Shown: positions 1 to 9,833 of the stretch, one piece after another
Layout: each line of letters opens with the position of its first letter
Position numbering within the stretch: position 1 is the first letter of the stretch
Origin: Mycobacterium sp. GA-2829
GTDB taxonomy: Bacteria; Actinomycetota; Actinomycetes; Mycobacteriales; Mycobacteriaceae
Direction: 5' to 3'
DNA: 64,000 nt
Assembly (NCBI RefSeq): GCF_001499965.1
Contig: NZ_LQIT01000009.1
Coordinates: 62,001 to 126,000, forward strand
The notes under the pieces: model-generated
Seen by the model: only the letters and a program-made list of their open reading frames with translations
Told to the model about the DNA's origin: nothing
Database searches by the model: none
Made by a program: the position numbers and the translations under genes

Positions 1-692
1 TTGGCGATGTCGACCCCGCTGTGCAGCGCTCCCCAACGGTAGCCGTATCCGGATGTGACGATGCCTCGGGTCGGCATGACGTACAGCGGCCGCTGCAGAC
101 GAGCCTCCCGTTCGGCGCGCTGTTGCGCGAACGCCACACCGCGGGCGAATTCCTCGGCCGCCACCGCGGGATTGACCGCTGGAGCCGCCGCGATCACCTG
201 CATCCCGCCACCGCTGAGGCCGGTACCGCTGTCGAGAACAGTGGCCTGGGCCGTCATCACTGCCGGCCCGGAATCCATGCTTGCAGGGCCCAGCGCGGAC
301 TGCGCCGCTGCGCCTGCCGCGCCGAGGCCGATCGCTGCGATCAGAACACGACTGCGCTCAGGTCCTGCCTCAGCCTGGCGATGGCGCCCTCGCCGTGGTG
401 GTCGCATCGCAGCGCTTGAGTGCCCGGCCGACGGCGCCGGTCGGTGGCGCAGTCCGGCAGGGCGCCGCACCACGGGCCCGAGCAGGCGCAGCGGTGCCTG
501 ATCGGCGTCCCCGTCGATATCGTCGCCCACTTCGCGGGCGTGTAGGACCTGGAAATCTTTGTCGAACGCGCCGTGCTCCGGATGCCCCAGTTCGGCCAGA
601 GCGCCGAACTCGTTGAACGGAATGACCTCAGTGATCTCCGCGTCCCAGTCGGCCACACGGCGCGACGGCGCGGGCCAACGCTGCTCAGCCAA
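1..692 (-). CDS. M23 (lysostaphin-like) peptidoglycan endopeptidase, truncated at the left window edge
   Basis: Read leftwards; only the first ~230 residues lie in the window and the catalytic domain is cut. The chosen start is TTG at 690-692, preceded by GGAGG; in-frame stops lie just upstream (~731-745). The N-terminal part contains ITEVIPFNEFG, then a hydrophobic stretch (VLIAAIGLGAAGAAAQ, residue ~118), a helical AEEFARGVAFAQQ segment, and the beginning of the M23 fold with TSGYGYRWGALHSGVDIA, which carries the first zinc-ligand His and Asp. The same plan is seen in the complete paralog at 54160-55188, which supports both family and start. It is expected to be exported or membrane-anchored and to cut peptide cross-links in peptidoglycan. 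It is divergent from the antigen 85 gene, with one 17-bp operator between them. Confidence 0.85.
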   Translation of the reverse strand, partial: MAEQRWPAPSRRVADWDAEITEVIPFNEFGALAELGHPEHGAFDKDFQVLHAREVGDDIDGDADQAPLRLLGPVVRRPAGLRHRPAPSAGHSSAAMRPPRRGRHRQAEAGPERSRVLIAAIGLGAAGAAAQSALGPASMDSGPAVMTAQATVLDSGTGLSGGGMQVIAAAPAVNPAVAAEEFARGVAFAQQRAEREARLQRPLYVMPTRGIVTSGYGYRWGALHSGVDIA

Positions 693-764
693 ACCGAGGA
701 CCTCCGCGCCGTGACCAAATCGTTATCTGGATCAGGTGACTTAACCAAACCCATCGGCCCATGA

Positions 765-1943
<1,179 letters not shown>

Positions 1944-2092
1944 CCAGGCATCCGGTACCGCGATGCCCCGCACGCATGATGCGAGACCAAACGCGTTGAC
2001 CTCGGCAATCCGGCCGCAGACCGTGCCGCGTCTAATTCACGCATGTATGCAGTACTAGGCGCAGTCGTGGACGTCACGCCCGGATCGGCCAC

Positions 2093-3079
2093 GTGAACAC
2101 GGTGCGCATCGACATGGGTTTGGCCCGCTATTCGGACTGGGCCTTCACCTCATCGGTGGTCGTGCTGGTGGCTGCGCTGCTGCTGCTCGCCGTCGAGCTG
2201 GCCTACCACCGCAGCCGAATGGCCGCAACTCGCGAGCTCGCGGGCGCGACCGTGGGTGCGGACAGCGCCACCCCGGGCATCGTCGCCGACATACCCCGAC
2301 GCCCCGTCGACCAACGCGTCGGCACGGCCGGCCTCGCGCTGACGTATCTCGGCAGTGGGCTGCTGCTGGCCTGCGTCGTGCTGCGTGGCCTGGCCACTTC
2401 ACGGGTGCCGTGGGGCAACATGTACGAGTTCATCAACCTGACCTGCTTCTGCGGGCTGGTGGCCGCCGCACTTGTGTTGCGCCGCCCGCAATACCGCGCG
2501 CTATGGGTCTTCGTGCTGGTTCCGGTGCTGATCCTGCTTGCGGTGTCGGGCCGGTGGCTCTACACCAACGCCGCGCCGGTCATGCCCGCGCTGCAGTCCT
2601 ACTGGCTGCCCATCCACGTCTCGGTGGTCAGCCTCGGCTCCGGGGTGTTCCTGGTTGCCGGCGTCGCCAGCATCCTGTTCCTGCTCAAGATGTCGCGGTT
2701 CGGCGCGCCTTCCGGCGACAGCACAGCCGACGGTGCGATCGCCCGCATCGTCGCGCGGCTGCCTGATGCGCAGACCCTGGACCGCATCGCCTACCGCACC
2801 ACGATTTTCGCCTTCCCGGTGTTCGGATTCGGCGTTATCTTCGGTGCCATCTGGGCCGAGGAAGCGTGGGGACGGTACTGGGGCTGGGACCCCAAGGAGA
2901 CCGTGTCGTTCATCGCCTGGGTGGCGTATGCCGCCTACCTGCATGCCCGCTCGACCGCGGGCTGGCGCGACCGCAAGGCCGCCTGGGTCAACGTCGCTGG
3001 CTTCGCCGCGATGGTGTTCAACCTGTTCTTCATCAACCTGGTGATAGCCGGACTGCATTCCTACGCCGGAGTGATGTAG
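2093..3079 (+). CDS. ccsB: Cytochrome c biogenesis protein CcsB/ResC (CcsA in other nomenclature), heme-handling membrane protein
   Basis: System II cytochrome c maturation protein that carries heme to the outside and, with a ResB partner, attaches it to apocytochromes. 328 residues, 8 or so membrane helices, and the signature tryptophan-rich WGRYWGWDPKE motif near residue 260, with His residues typical of the family. GTG start at 2093. No resB homolog is adjacent; the usual partners CcdA (46654) and thioredoxin-like ResA/TlpA (8219, 58843) are scattered through the window. A degenerate copy of the 17-bp operator (CACGC-N7-CAGTA, 2038-2054) lies about 40 bp upstream, so it may belong to the same regulon. 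Confidence 0.9.
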   Translation: MNTVRIDMGLARYSDWAFTSSVVVLVAALLLLAVELAYHRSRMAATRELAGATVGADSATPGIVADIPRRPVDQRVGTAGLALTYLGSGLLLACVVLRGLATSRVPWGNMYEFINLTCFCGLVAAALVLRRPQYRALWVFVLVPVLILLAVSGRWLYTNAAPVMPALQSYWLPIHVSVVSLGSGVFLVAGVASILFLLKMSRFGAPSGDSTADGAIARIVARLPDAQTLDRIAYRTTIFAFPVFGFGVIFGAIWAEEAWGRYWGWDPKETVSFIAWVAYAAYLHARSTAGWRDRKAAWVNVAGFAAMVFNLFFINLVIAGLHSYAGVM

Positions 3080-3246
3080 CCCTCAGGGCTGGTTCACAAC
3101 ATCGACCACGCGGGCGCCGGGGAGTGCGGCTGCGCTGGATGCGCCATGCACAAAACCTCGCCAGAAAACAGTGCCGTTTCCGGCATGGTCCCGTCCGCGC
3201 CCGGCGAGGCGGCGAAAGTGTGACTACGGTGCGCTGAGTGCCGCGG

Positions 3247-4191
3247 CTAGCCGCCGCACATAAGGATCCCTGATACGCCGAGCAGAAGTGTGCCCAGCGG
3301 CGCAATGGCCATCATCGCCGTCGCGCTGGTAAGAGCGGCCTGCGCACGTACGCGGACATGATGGGCAGGCGGAAGGGCAAGGCGCTCAGCGCGATTCAAG
3401 ACCGCGACATCGGCCGCGCCCAGCGCCGCGGCCGGCGCGCCTGCGGCCAGAGTCATCAACCCGGTGAGCAGTGCGCGCTTGCCGTGCCGACGTGCGGCAG
3501 CATCGTCGGCGCACATTTCCAGCAACCGTGCTACCTCGGCGTCACCGCGCGTCATCAGTGCAAGACGGGGGAATACCAACGCCAAGCTGCGCAACGCGGT
3601 GACGATTCGGGGGTGGTGCCCGTCAAGATGGGCGCGTTCATGTGCAAGTACCGCCGCGAGTTCGCGCTCGTCGAGAGCCGCTACGGCTGCGGTGGTGACC
3701 ACGATCGCGGGTGGCTTTCCAGCCACGCAATACGCGGTGCGCTCGGCGGCGTCGACGACATACACGTCGGGTTCGCCGGTCGGGCGGCCTACCAGTCGAA
3801 CCGCTTGCGCATGCCCGTAAGCGTGCGCTCGCAGCCGCCCCACGGTGCGCACGAGCCGCACGCCGATGACGGCCACGACACCGAACACCGCTACTGCCGA
3901 AGCCAGCAGCATCGCCTGCGGTGCACTACCCGCCTTACCGGCAGCCAGGTCACACAGCCACCTGACGCACGACACGACAAATGACCCCCCGTCGTGCCAG
4001 TGCGCAACCACGTCGACAATCACGACCACAACTACGGTCAGCCAGCTCAGCAGGACACTGCCGATCGCGATCAACCAGGCCGCCACTCCAGATCTGGGCG
4101 CATGCCCGCCACGGGTGAGAAAGCCCAACACCGGTGGTCCGAACACGATCACCGCGACGCTGTAAAGCAGCAGGCACGCTGCGGCGTTCAC
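3247..4191 (-). CDS. M56-family membrane metallopeptidase (BlaR1/MecR1-type protease domain)
   Basis: Multi-helix membrane zinc peptidase. The motif HERAHLDGHH (HExxH) sits in the second half between membrane segments, and EMCADDAAARRHGKRALL, the conserved downstream acidic region, follows. 314 residues: this is the membrane-protease half of BlaR1 only; there is no C-terminal penicillin-binding sensor domain. The GTG start overlaps the stop of the BlaI gene (GTGA), so the two are translationally coupled. Role by family knowledge: on a cell-wall signal, cleave the partner repressor. Closest relative in the window is 55694-56638 (same length and same N- and C-terminal sequence). Confidence 0.9.
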   Translation of the reverse strand: MNAAACLLLYSVAVIVFGPPVLGFLTRGGHAPRSGVAAWLIAIGSVLLSWLTVVVVVIVDVVAHWHDGGSFVVSCVRWLCDLAAGKAGSAPQAMLLASAVAVFGVVAVIGVRLVRTVGRLRAHAYGHAQAVRLVGRPTGEPDVYVVDAAERTAYCVAGKPPAIVVTTAAVAALDERELAAVLAHERAHLDGHHPRIVTALRSLALVFPRLALMTRGDAEVARLLEMCADDAAARRHGKRALLTGLMTLAAGAPAAALGAADVAVLNRAERLALPPAHHVRVRAQAALTSATAMMAIAPLGTLLLGVSGILMCGG

Positions 4192-4577
4192 CTCTTCTTG
4201 GCCCTGCTCGACCGCCTCGCCAGCCGCCGCATCGCTTCCCTGAGCCGCTCGGATTCCTTGGGTCCGATCTGCTCGATGAAGTAGCTGAGCACCAGTTCCG
4301 AGCGGCCTCCCCCATCGAGGGCTTCACGCATCAACCGAGCGGTGTGTTCCTCGCGGGTCAGGGTGGCCCAATACCGGTAGGCCCGGCCATCGCGTTCCCG
4401 CTCGAGCCACCCCTTGGTGTACAGGTTGTCCATCGTCGACATCACCGTGGTGTAGGCAATGCGACGCTCGGCCGAGAGCTCTTCGAAAATGTCACGCACC
4501 GTTACCATTTCAGGATCGCGATCCCACACCCGATCCATCACCACGGCTTCCAGCTCACCGAATCCTCGTACACGCAC
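4188..4577 (-). CDS. BlaI/MecI/CopY-family transcriptional repressor
   Basis: 129-residue winged-helix repressor: FGELEAVVMDRVW opening, recognition helix region IAYTTVMSTMDNLYTKGWL, and a basic tail. GTG start at 4577 after GGAGG. Forms a repressor-protease pair with the M56 gene that follows. It is ~60-70% identical by eye to the repressor at 55311-55697 and less like the one at 7791-8216. No good 17-bp operator was found in the 160 bp upstream, unlike the other two repressor operons, so it may be unregulated or transcribed from elsewhere. Confidence 0.93.
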   Translation of the reverse strand: MRVRGFGELEAVVMDRVWDRDPEMVTVRDIFEELSAERRIAYTTVMSTMDNLYTKGWLERERDGRAYRYWATLTREEHTARLMREALDGGGRSELVLSYFIEQIGPKESERLREAMRRLARRSSRAKKR

Positions 4578-4740
4578 CGTTTCGCCTCCAGCAATGTCGT
4601 TGCCGAGCCTACCTCGCGCCGCGCGTTTCCCCGTGCTGTGACGCGCAAAATGTCGGCGCGACTGCCCCTGGAACGGGCACGTGGCCGCCGGGTGCGCGTT
4701 CCGCAGGGTCCCGGAGTTCCATCACGCGAGGGTTGAGTGG

Positions 4741-5496
4741 CTAGCTCTGCACGATCACGGGGTCGCCGACTGTGACAGTGTTGAAATACCATTCGGCGTT
4801 TTCTGGGCTGAGATTGATGCAGCCGTGGCTGACGTTGGCCGAGCCTTGCGACGCGACCGACCACGGCGCCGAATGTATGTAGACGCCGCCCCACGTCACC
4901 CGCACGCCGTACTCCCCGTCGATCAAATATCCCTCTGGGTCGTCGAGTGGAATTCCGATTGTGCGCGAGTCGAAGACCACGTTGCGCTGCTTCTCCAGCA
5001 CTTTGAACGTCCCCACCGGGGTATCGAAGCCCGGCTTACCCATCGATGCCGGCATCTCACGCACGACTTGGTCGTCAATACTCACCGTGAATGTATAGGA
5101 CGAGATGTCAGCCACGCCTACCACCGCCGCCCCCGTAGTGAAGTCGGTCTTTAAGCCACCAACGCGCACCGTGACCGTCGAATGGGCCGGCCAGAAGCCG
5201 TCCGGAGTCCACTCCACGAGACGATCGTTCAGCCAAGTGAACTCACCTTCCATCGGCTGCGACGCGGTCACAGTGATGCTGCGCTCGGCTGCCGCGCGGT
5301 CCTCGACGGGCTCGCTGTACCCCACCAGCACCGGATGCCCAACCCCTACCACCGCGTCAGGTCCTGGACGCACCATCGCGACCCGGCCATCCAAGCCCGA
5401 TGATGCCCCTGCTCCCGACCCCACCGGTGGTGGCGCCAGCACCACCGCGGCGGCCGTGACGGTCAGTATCAATAGCCCGCGAAGCGTGCCGTGCAC
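4741..5496 (-). CDS. L,D-transpeptidase (YkuD), short form
   Basis: Makes 3-3 peptidoglycan cross-links outside the membrane. GTG start at 5496, seven bases after AAAGGAGGG; a TTG nine codons upstream is also in frame but has no ribosome site. Signal sequence TLRGLLILTVTAAAVVLA, then an immunoglobulin-like domain (VGVGHPVLVGYSEPVED...EFTWLNDRLVEWTPDGFWPAHSTV) and the catalytic domain with VYIHSAPWSV and [14 protein letters not shown], the nucleophile being the Cys. About 251 residues. Paralog of 31454-32323. The 17-bp operator lies 40 bp upstream. It converges on the BlaI gene's promoter side, not in an operon with it. Confidence 0.92.
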   Translation of the reverse strand: MHGTLRGLLILTVTAAAVVLAPPPVGSGAGASSGLDGRVAMVRPGPDAVVGVGHPVLVGYSEPVEDRAAAERSITVTASQPMEGEFTWLNDRLVEWTPDGFWPAHSTVTVRVGGLKTDFTTGAAVVGVADISSYTFTVSIDDQVVREMPASMGKPGFDTPVGTFKVLEKQRNVVFDSRTIGIPLDDPEGYLIDGEYGVRVTWGGVYIHSAPWSVASQGSANVSHGCINLSPENAEWYFNTVTVGDPVIVQS

Positions 5497-5535
5497 GAGC
5501 CCTCCTTTCACCGCGATGCGCAACTAGCACCATCT

Positions 5536-5552
5536 TACGTATGTACTACGTA
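5536..5552. promoter_or_regulatory. 17-bp operator upstream of L,D-transpeptidase
   Basis: TACGTATGTACTACGTA: perfect TACGT / ACGTA arms, 7-base spacer, 40 bp upstream of the GTG start at 5496. Confidence 0.6.
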
Positions 5553-5829
5553 TGCCGGTGGTCGGCGCGCTGGTGTTACACCCGGCGATCGACGACTCGG
5601 CGAAACCGTGAGGGAGGTGGCACCTGCAGATGGTCTTGCGGTCATGCCAAAACAGCTACCGATCTGGATCGCGCTGTTCGCACCATCAATTTCAGTCGAT
5701 ACCCAGAACTGCCGTCAGGCAGGGGCGCGGATGGCACATCGAGAAACTACGGCGTTGTCCTGCAACGAAATTGCGCCGCTGCCGCGGGTTGTCTGATAGT
5801 TGATGCCTTGCGAGCTTTCAGAGAGCTGA

Positions 5830-6117
5830 TCACATCACGTCCCTGTCGCGTCGACGACTCGATCTGGGCCGCGGCGTTTCCAGCCCCATCAATAACAGGC
5901 CCACAAGGACCAACATGGCGGCCATCGGAAAGCCGATCAGCAGGTCCAGTGCCCCGACGACTCGCATGCTCGCGAAGTGAGCAATCAGATGCGCGGTGGC
6001 CATTGCCGAGCCCACCACAATGAGCAGGGAACCGACCGCGCGTCCGAAGCGCGCCCAACGGCGCGGATCTCGGTTCACCCCTTGGCGCATGGCCTGGTAT
6101 GTGTCGCCTCGCGCCAT
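5830..6117 (-). CDS. Small two-helix membrane protein, function unknown
   Basis: 95 residues. ATG at 6117 follows AACAGGAGCG. A basic N-terminus (ARGDTYQAMRQGVNRDPRRW) precedes two membrane helices (SLLIVVGSAMATAHLIAHF and LIGFPMAAMLVLVGLLLMG) and a very basic tail (RPRSSRRRDRD). The long upstream open frame to 6753 has no ribosome site and is not used. A perfect operator begins 33 bp upstream. A homolog with the same gene-operator arrangement, broken by an amber codon, is at 30786-31046. I do not recognise the family; the His between the helices (HLIAHF vs HVYTHL) is conserved between the two copies. Confidence 0.7.
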   Translation of the reverse strand: MARGDTYQAMRQGVNRDPRRWARFGRAVGSLLIVVGSAMATAHLIAHFASMRVVGALDLLIGFPMAAMLVLVGLLLMGLETPRPRSSRRRDRDVM

Positions 6118-6149
6118 GGGCGCTCCTGTTCCAAATACGGCCGATGATC

Positions 6150-6166
6150 TACTATGCAGGTTAGTA
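6150..6166. promoter_or_regulatory. 17-bp operator upstream of the small membrane protein
   Basis: TACTATGCAGGTTAGTA: perfect TACTA / TAGTA arms with 7-base spacer, 33 bp from the ATG at 6117. Confidence 0.62.
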
Positions 6167-6170
6167 CTCA

Positions 6171-6891
6171 ACGGCGCTCGGATCGGGGAGGCGCTCGGCG
6201 GGTCGCAATTTAGGCGCGTCCAGCCAACGGCGCTGGGTCTGCGTGACGCCGAATCATTCGGCCGTGCCACCTGCCGACACCGCAGTGGATACCTGGCGCT
6301 CGGCGAGCCTCGTGAGCCGCTCGAGGTGCTACGGCCGTACTTGAAGTCAGTCGAGCTCACCTGAATGAGGAACGGCCCGTCATGGGCGGCGATGGTCACC
6401 CGCATCGGGCGGGGAGCCGGTCTGGTGATGGCTGCCAGCGCACCTTGACCAATATTGGGGCGCCTCAGCTCAATAGACCCGTATGCGTGTCGGAGATCCT
6501 CCACGTCAGTGGCGAATGCCATGAAAGCGCGCTGCTCGCTTGGATATTCGGCCAGCGCCGCGGTGGGCCGAGCCGTCGCGGTTGGGTCGCTCAACTGTGA
6601 TCGCCGTGTTGCTCGGGGCGGACCGGGTGCCGCGGGGTGCAGACCTGCGTTCGCCAACCGGGACATCATCGGAAATTCCTGGCGCACAACCGATAGTGAA
6701 ACAGCGTCGCCAGCGGGCGGCGCGGGCGGCGCCGCGTCACTGCGACCCAACACGTAATCCAGGGCAGGGTTGAGTCAGCCACTGATGGTCGCTGCCGACA
6801 CCTCGACCGCGCAGCGGCGCGCACAACATACGATCTACGGTAGTTGCGTTTCTACGGACAGAAGTGCCGCAGTTGTGGCGGTCCGGCGTTG
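6171..6891. other. 720-bp stretch with no recognisable gene
   Basis: Long open frames exist on both strands but none has a ribosome site, recognisable motif or a homolog elsewhere in the window. A leftward frame (~6300-6560) encodes a passage that looks protein-like (RHAYGSIELRRP, APRPMRVTIAAHDGPFLIQV) and might be a gene remnant. A weak operator-like sequence, TACGA-N7-TAGTT, is at 6829-6845. Confidence 0.4.
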
Positions 6892-7794
6892 TCAGCCCGC
6901 CGTGCATGACGCCAAGCCTGTGAGGGCGGCGAAGGTGAGCAGCGTGGTCATGCCCAGCACGAGCGCTGCCCCCCAGGCGGCGCTGGATCCGGCCAAGCGG
7001 CCCCCAGAAGAGCGCCTGCCGGCCAGCCGGGCCAGCCGCAGCTGGGTGCATTCACTGGCGATGCCCAGCGCCGGGGCCGGTGCCGGAGCGCTCTGCAATG
7101 TCTGCAGCGCCCGGCGCAGACCGCGGTGACCGTGGGAGCGGGCCGCGTGCGCGTCGGCGTCCAATTCGACCAGTGTGCGCACCAATGACGGTGATTGGCG
7201 CATCAGCGGCAGCCATCCCAATCCCGCGGCGGCGGCCTGGGCGACGGCGATCAGCAGATGATGGCGCCGGCGCACGTGGGCACGCTCATGGGCTTCGACG
7301 GCGCGCACGGCTGCGCTGTCGAGGCACTGCCGCAGCCCGGTGCTCATTACCACCAGCGCCGGGTTGCCGGCCAGGCTGTAGGCCAGCGGCTCGGTAGCCG
7401 GCAGCCACAGCACCGCGCCCGATCGAGGGCTGCGGCCGGTCAGCAACCAGGCCAGCTCGACATGCTTGTCGTGTAAGCGACGTCGCTGCCGTCCCGTGCG
7501 GCTCAGCTGCCAGCCTCCGCGTATCGCCGCAACGCCCAGCGCGGCTGCACTGAGGATTCCCGCGATGGTATCCACCTGCCCGGGCGGACCGGCGTGCAGC
7601 GCCAGCCAGCACCGGTGCAGCAGCTCTGCCAGCCCCGGAAGTGCGACCGCGGCGAGCGTGGTGCACACCAGCACCCCCCACACCGACAACAGCACCCCGG
7701 CGTCGGTGCCGCGGCGGGTCAACGCCCGCAATACCGGTGGTGTGAGGACGCCGACGGCGAGACCGCCGATGGTCCACCACATCACGGCGGTCAC
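6892..7794 (-). CDS. M56-family membrane metallopeptidase (BlaR1-type, no sensor domain)
   Basis: 300 residues, several membrane helices, zinc motif VEAHERAHVRRRHH near residue 170 and the following acidic VELDADAHAARSHGHRGL. Last gene of a four-gene leftward operon (CPVCN membrane protein, TlpA thioredoxin, BlaI, M56); it overlaps the BlaI stop by four bases. Less similar to the other two M56 proteins than they are to each other. No penicillin-binding domain. Predicted to cleave the repressor encoded just upstream. Confidence 0.88.
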   Translation of the reverse strand: MTAVMWWTIGGLAVGVLTPPVLRALTRRGTDAGVLLSVWGVLVCTTLAAVALPGLAELLHRCWLALHAGPPGQVDTIAGILSAAALGVAAIRGGWQLSRTGRQRRRLHDKHVELAWLLTGRSPRSGAVLWLPATEPLAYSLAGNPALVVMSTGLRQCLDSAAVRAVEAHERAHVRRRHHLLIAVAQAAAAGLGWLPLMRQSPSLVRTLVELDADAHAARSHGHRGLRRALQTLQSAPAPAPALGIASECTQLRLARLAGRRSSGGRLAGSSAAWGAALVLGMTTLLTFAALTGLASCTAG

Positions 7795-8216
7795 CGCCGC
7801 CGACCCCGTTCCTTGAGCCCCCGAGTCAATGCCCGCGACTCCGCGGTGGTGGCACTGCGCGCGAAGTGCAGCAGAGCCGCGGCGGGATCGCCACTGTCGG
7901 CAAGTAGCTCGCGCAGCGCGTCGGTGGCCGCCTGAATGCGGTCTCGGGTGGCCCGGTAGCTGTAGGCGCGGCCGTCGAGCTCACGGCTCAACCACCCCTT
8001 GCGGTAGAGGTTGTCCATCACGGTCATCACGGTCGTATAGGCGGGCTTGCGGACGGGTTCGAGTTCGTCGAGGACGTCACGGACGCGCACCGCCTCGTCG
8101 GCGCGCCAAACCACATCCATGATCGCCGCCTCCAGCTCACCCAGCCCGGGCAGCGGCCGAGTCTGGCGCGCTGCGGTGCGCCGCGGCGTCCGGCCCGTTG
8201 TCTTGCGCGCTGTCAT
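7791..8216 (-). CDS. BlaI/MecI/CopY-family transcriptional repressor
   Basis: 141 residues with a basic N-terminal extension (MTARKTTGRTPRRTAARQTR) before the winged helix: LGELEAAIMDVVW, then PAYTTVMTVMDNLYRKGWL. It starts two bases after the stop of the TlpA-like gene, so expression is coupled. The operon's promoter region contains a perfect 17-bp operator (9380-9396), the arrangement expected for an autoregulated repressor. Confidence 0.93.
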   Translation of the reverse strand: MTARKTTGRTPRRTAARQTRPLPGLGELEAAIMDVVWRADEAVRVRDVLDELEPVRKPAYTTVMTVMDNLYRKGWLSRELDGRAYSYRATRDRIQAATDALRELLADSGDPAAALLHFARSATTAESRALTRGLKERGRRR

Positions 8217-8218
8217 CG

Positions 8219-8833
8219 TTATTGCCTTTCCCCACGCGCGGCGGCGACCGTTTCAGTGACCTGCGCGACATCGCGAAACACCATCATTGGGAGGCGGCGC
8301 ACAGATCCGTCGGTACCGACAAGGTAGCTCAGCGGCAGCAGTTGGGGTGCGCCCAACGCGCCGGCGACCTCATCGGCTTCAGCAATCGAGGGATAGTCGA
8401 TGCGCAGGTCGCGGACCAGCGCCGCCGCCGAGGCCGGCCGATCGCGCACATTGACACCGATCACCCGCACAGCGCCGGGCGTGTCTGTGTAGGCGTCGAG
8501 CACCGGCATCTCCTCGCGACACGGTGCACACCACGACGCCCACAGATTGAGCAGTGTCGGCGCACCGCCCACCGCCGCACCGACATCCACCGGCCGCGCG
8601 GATCCCAGACAGCGGGCCATCACCCCGGACAGTGTCGGCACCGCGGCGGCACCGGGTACCGGCGCCGGGCACGGCGCGGCGCCGGCCTCAGTCACCGTGG
8701 CGTCTGCTGCGGGCACGGCGTCGCCGGTCGACAGTCGCTGCGCCGGCGCCGCTACCGGGTCGTGACTGACGAGCACACCCGCGACGGCGGCCGCCGCGGC
8801 GGCGACCAACACGGACAATGGTCGACCCCGCAC
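8219..8833 (-). CDS. TlpA/ResA-like exported thioredoxin-fold protein
   Basis: 204 residues. GTG start at 8833 lies two bases after the TAG of the upstream gene; a longer in-frame start at 9061 would sit inside that gene and is rejected. N-terminal signal/anchor (RPLSVLVAAAAAAVAGVLV), then a thioredoxin fold with the redox pair in NLWASWCAPCREEMPVLDAY, conserved cis-Pro region (LLPLSYLVG), and two extra Cys (APCPAP, ARCLG) in the linker. Acts outside the membrane as a thiol reductase, perhaps for cytochrome c or for its membrane partner encoded immediately upstream. Confidence 0.85.
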   Translation of the reverse strand: MRGRPLSVLVAAAAAAVAGVLVSHDPVAAPAQRLSTGDAVPAADATVTEAGAAPCPAPVPGAAAVPTLSGVMARCLGSARPVDVGAAVGGAPTLLNLWASWCAPCREEMPVLDAYTDTPGAVRVIGVNVRDRPASAAALVRDLRIDYPSIAEADEVAGALGAPQLLPLSYLVGTDGSVRRLPMMVFRDVAQVTETVAAARGERQ

Positions 8834-8835
8834 CG

Positions 8836-9366
8836 CTAGCTGTCTCGCTCCGGCGTAGCAGCCACCACGGTCGTCGGAGGCGTCAGCGCGACGTCGTCGT
8901 CGCCCACCGGGCAGGAGCGCAGCGCCGTCAGCCGCCGCCATAAGGCCCACCCCAGCACTGCCAGCGAGACGCCAGCGAGCAGCGGCTGAATCGGCGCCCA
9001 TACGTTGAGCGCCCCACTGACCCCGATCGCTGCCACCACCAGCTTGTTGCACACCGGGCACCCCACCGCCAGCACAGAGCCGACGTTGGCCATGATCCCG
9101 GCGCGCCCCGGAACCGAGGACGCCGCTGCCGGGCCGCGGACATAGGTGGCGACCAAAATCCCACTAAGCACCGCGGTCAGTACCCACACGGCATAGCTCC
9201 ACCACGGCACCGGGGTCATGCGCACGAAAATGGGATTGGCCAGCAGCGCGCTGGGCACCCCAACTGCGAGGGCGACAACCACCGCTGCCACCACTGCAAC
9301 GGCCAATTGCGCCCATTGCAGCCGACGCAACACCATCTGACCACCATCCTGCACGCCCAGCGACAC
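8836..9366 (-). CDS. Membrane protein with CPVCN motif, first gene of the TlpA-BlaI-M56 operon
   Basis: 176 residues, about four membrane helices (LAVAVVAAVVVALAVGV; WWSYAVWVLTAVLSGILVA; MANVGSVLAVGCPVCNKLVV; LLAGVSLAVLGWALW). The paired cysteines of GCPVCNKL inside or next to a helix suggest a thiol relay that could pass electrons to the TlpA-like protein encoded next, as CcdA or DsbB-like proteins do; that is inference. I do not recognise the family by name. Operator 9380-9396 is 14 bp upstream of the start. Confidence 0.75.
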   Translation of the reverse strand: MSLGVQDGGQMVLRRLQWAQLAVAVVAAVVVALAVGVPSALLANPIFVRMTPVPWWSYAVWVLTAVLSGILVATYVRGPAAASSVPGRAGIMANVGSVLAVGCPVCNKLVVAAIGVSGALNVWAPIQPLLAGVSLAVLGWALWRRLTALRSCPVGDDDVALTPPTTVVAATPERDS

Positions 9367-9379
9367 GTCCTCAGCTTAG

Positions 9380-9396
9380 TACTAATTGTCATAGTA
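9380..9396. promoter_or_regulatory. 17-bp operator of the CPVCN-TlpA-BlaI-M56 operon
   Basis: TACTAATTGTCATAGTA: perfect arms TACTA / TAGTA, 7-base spacer, within a longer AT-rich dyad TTAGTACTAA...TTAA. Immediately upstream of an operon that encodes its own BlaI-family repressor; the best candidate in the window for a true autoregulatory site. Confidence 0.7.
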
Positions 9397-9402
9397 GTTA
9401 AT

Positions 9403-9833
9403 CGAGGTCGGTACGCAGTCCTTGCGGCACACTCATTGTGAGCACTGGCAGCGCGATGTCCCGCAGCCACTGGTCCGGCCGACCAGCCCCAACCGCCTGG
9501 CTACTAGCCACTCAGTAGCCAGGGGCGCCTAGCAAAAGTAGTCGGCCGGGATACACATCCCAGCGAAGTGGCACCGCACCTCATACCTCGACGAGTCCCA
9601 GCGCGACATGCGGCAAACTATTCGACGCGGCAACAAATCGGCGGTCGCGGGCTCAAGACCGTTACCACAATGAGACTGTGACGCATGTTTCCGGTGAGAC
9701 AGTAGTGATGTACGTTGCCTTTACGTACTGACCAACTGCTTACTGGCGGGAGCCGTAGCTGTGCCAGGGGAGTGTTCTGACGGAGGACCGGACGACGGTG
9801 ATGCGCCAGCGCCTCTCTGAGGGAGATCATGTG
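9403..9833. other. Intergenic region between the BlaI operon and the RipA-like gene
   Basis: About 430 bp without a supported gene between divergent units. It holds the operator at 9711-9727 and a ribosome site (AGGGAG) before 9834. The first 250 bp show nothing I can name. Confidence 0.5.
9711..9727. promoter_or_regulatory. 17-bp operator upstream of RipA-like endopeptidase
   Basis: TACGTTGCCTTTACGTA: perfect TACGT / ACGTA arms with 7-base spacer, 107 bp upstream of the RipA-like start. Confidence 0.6.

Noticed and set aside
2038..2054. Operator-like CACGC-N7-CAGTA before ccsB
   Set aside because: Only partial match; mentioned with ccsB but not called as a site.
5830..6753. A 307-codon open frame on the minus strand
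   Set aside because: Only its last 95 codons have a ribosome site, a membrane profile and a homolog; the rest is Arg/Pro/Ser-rich and crosses the operator.
6829..6845. Operator-like TACGA-N7-TAGTT
   Set aside because: Two mismatches and no gene start nearby.
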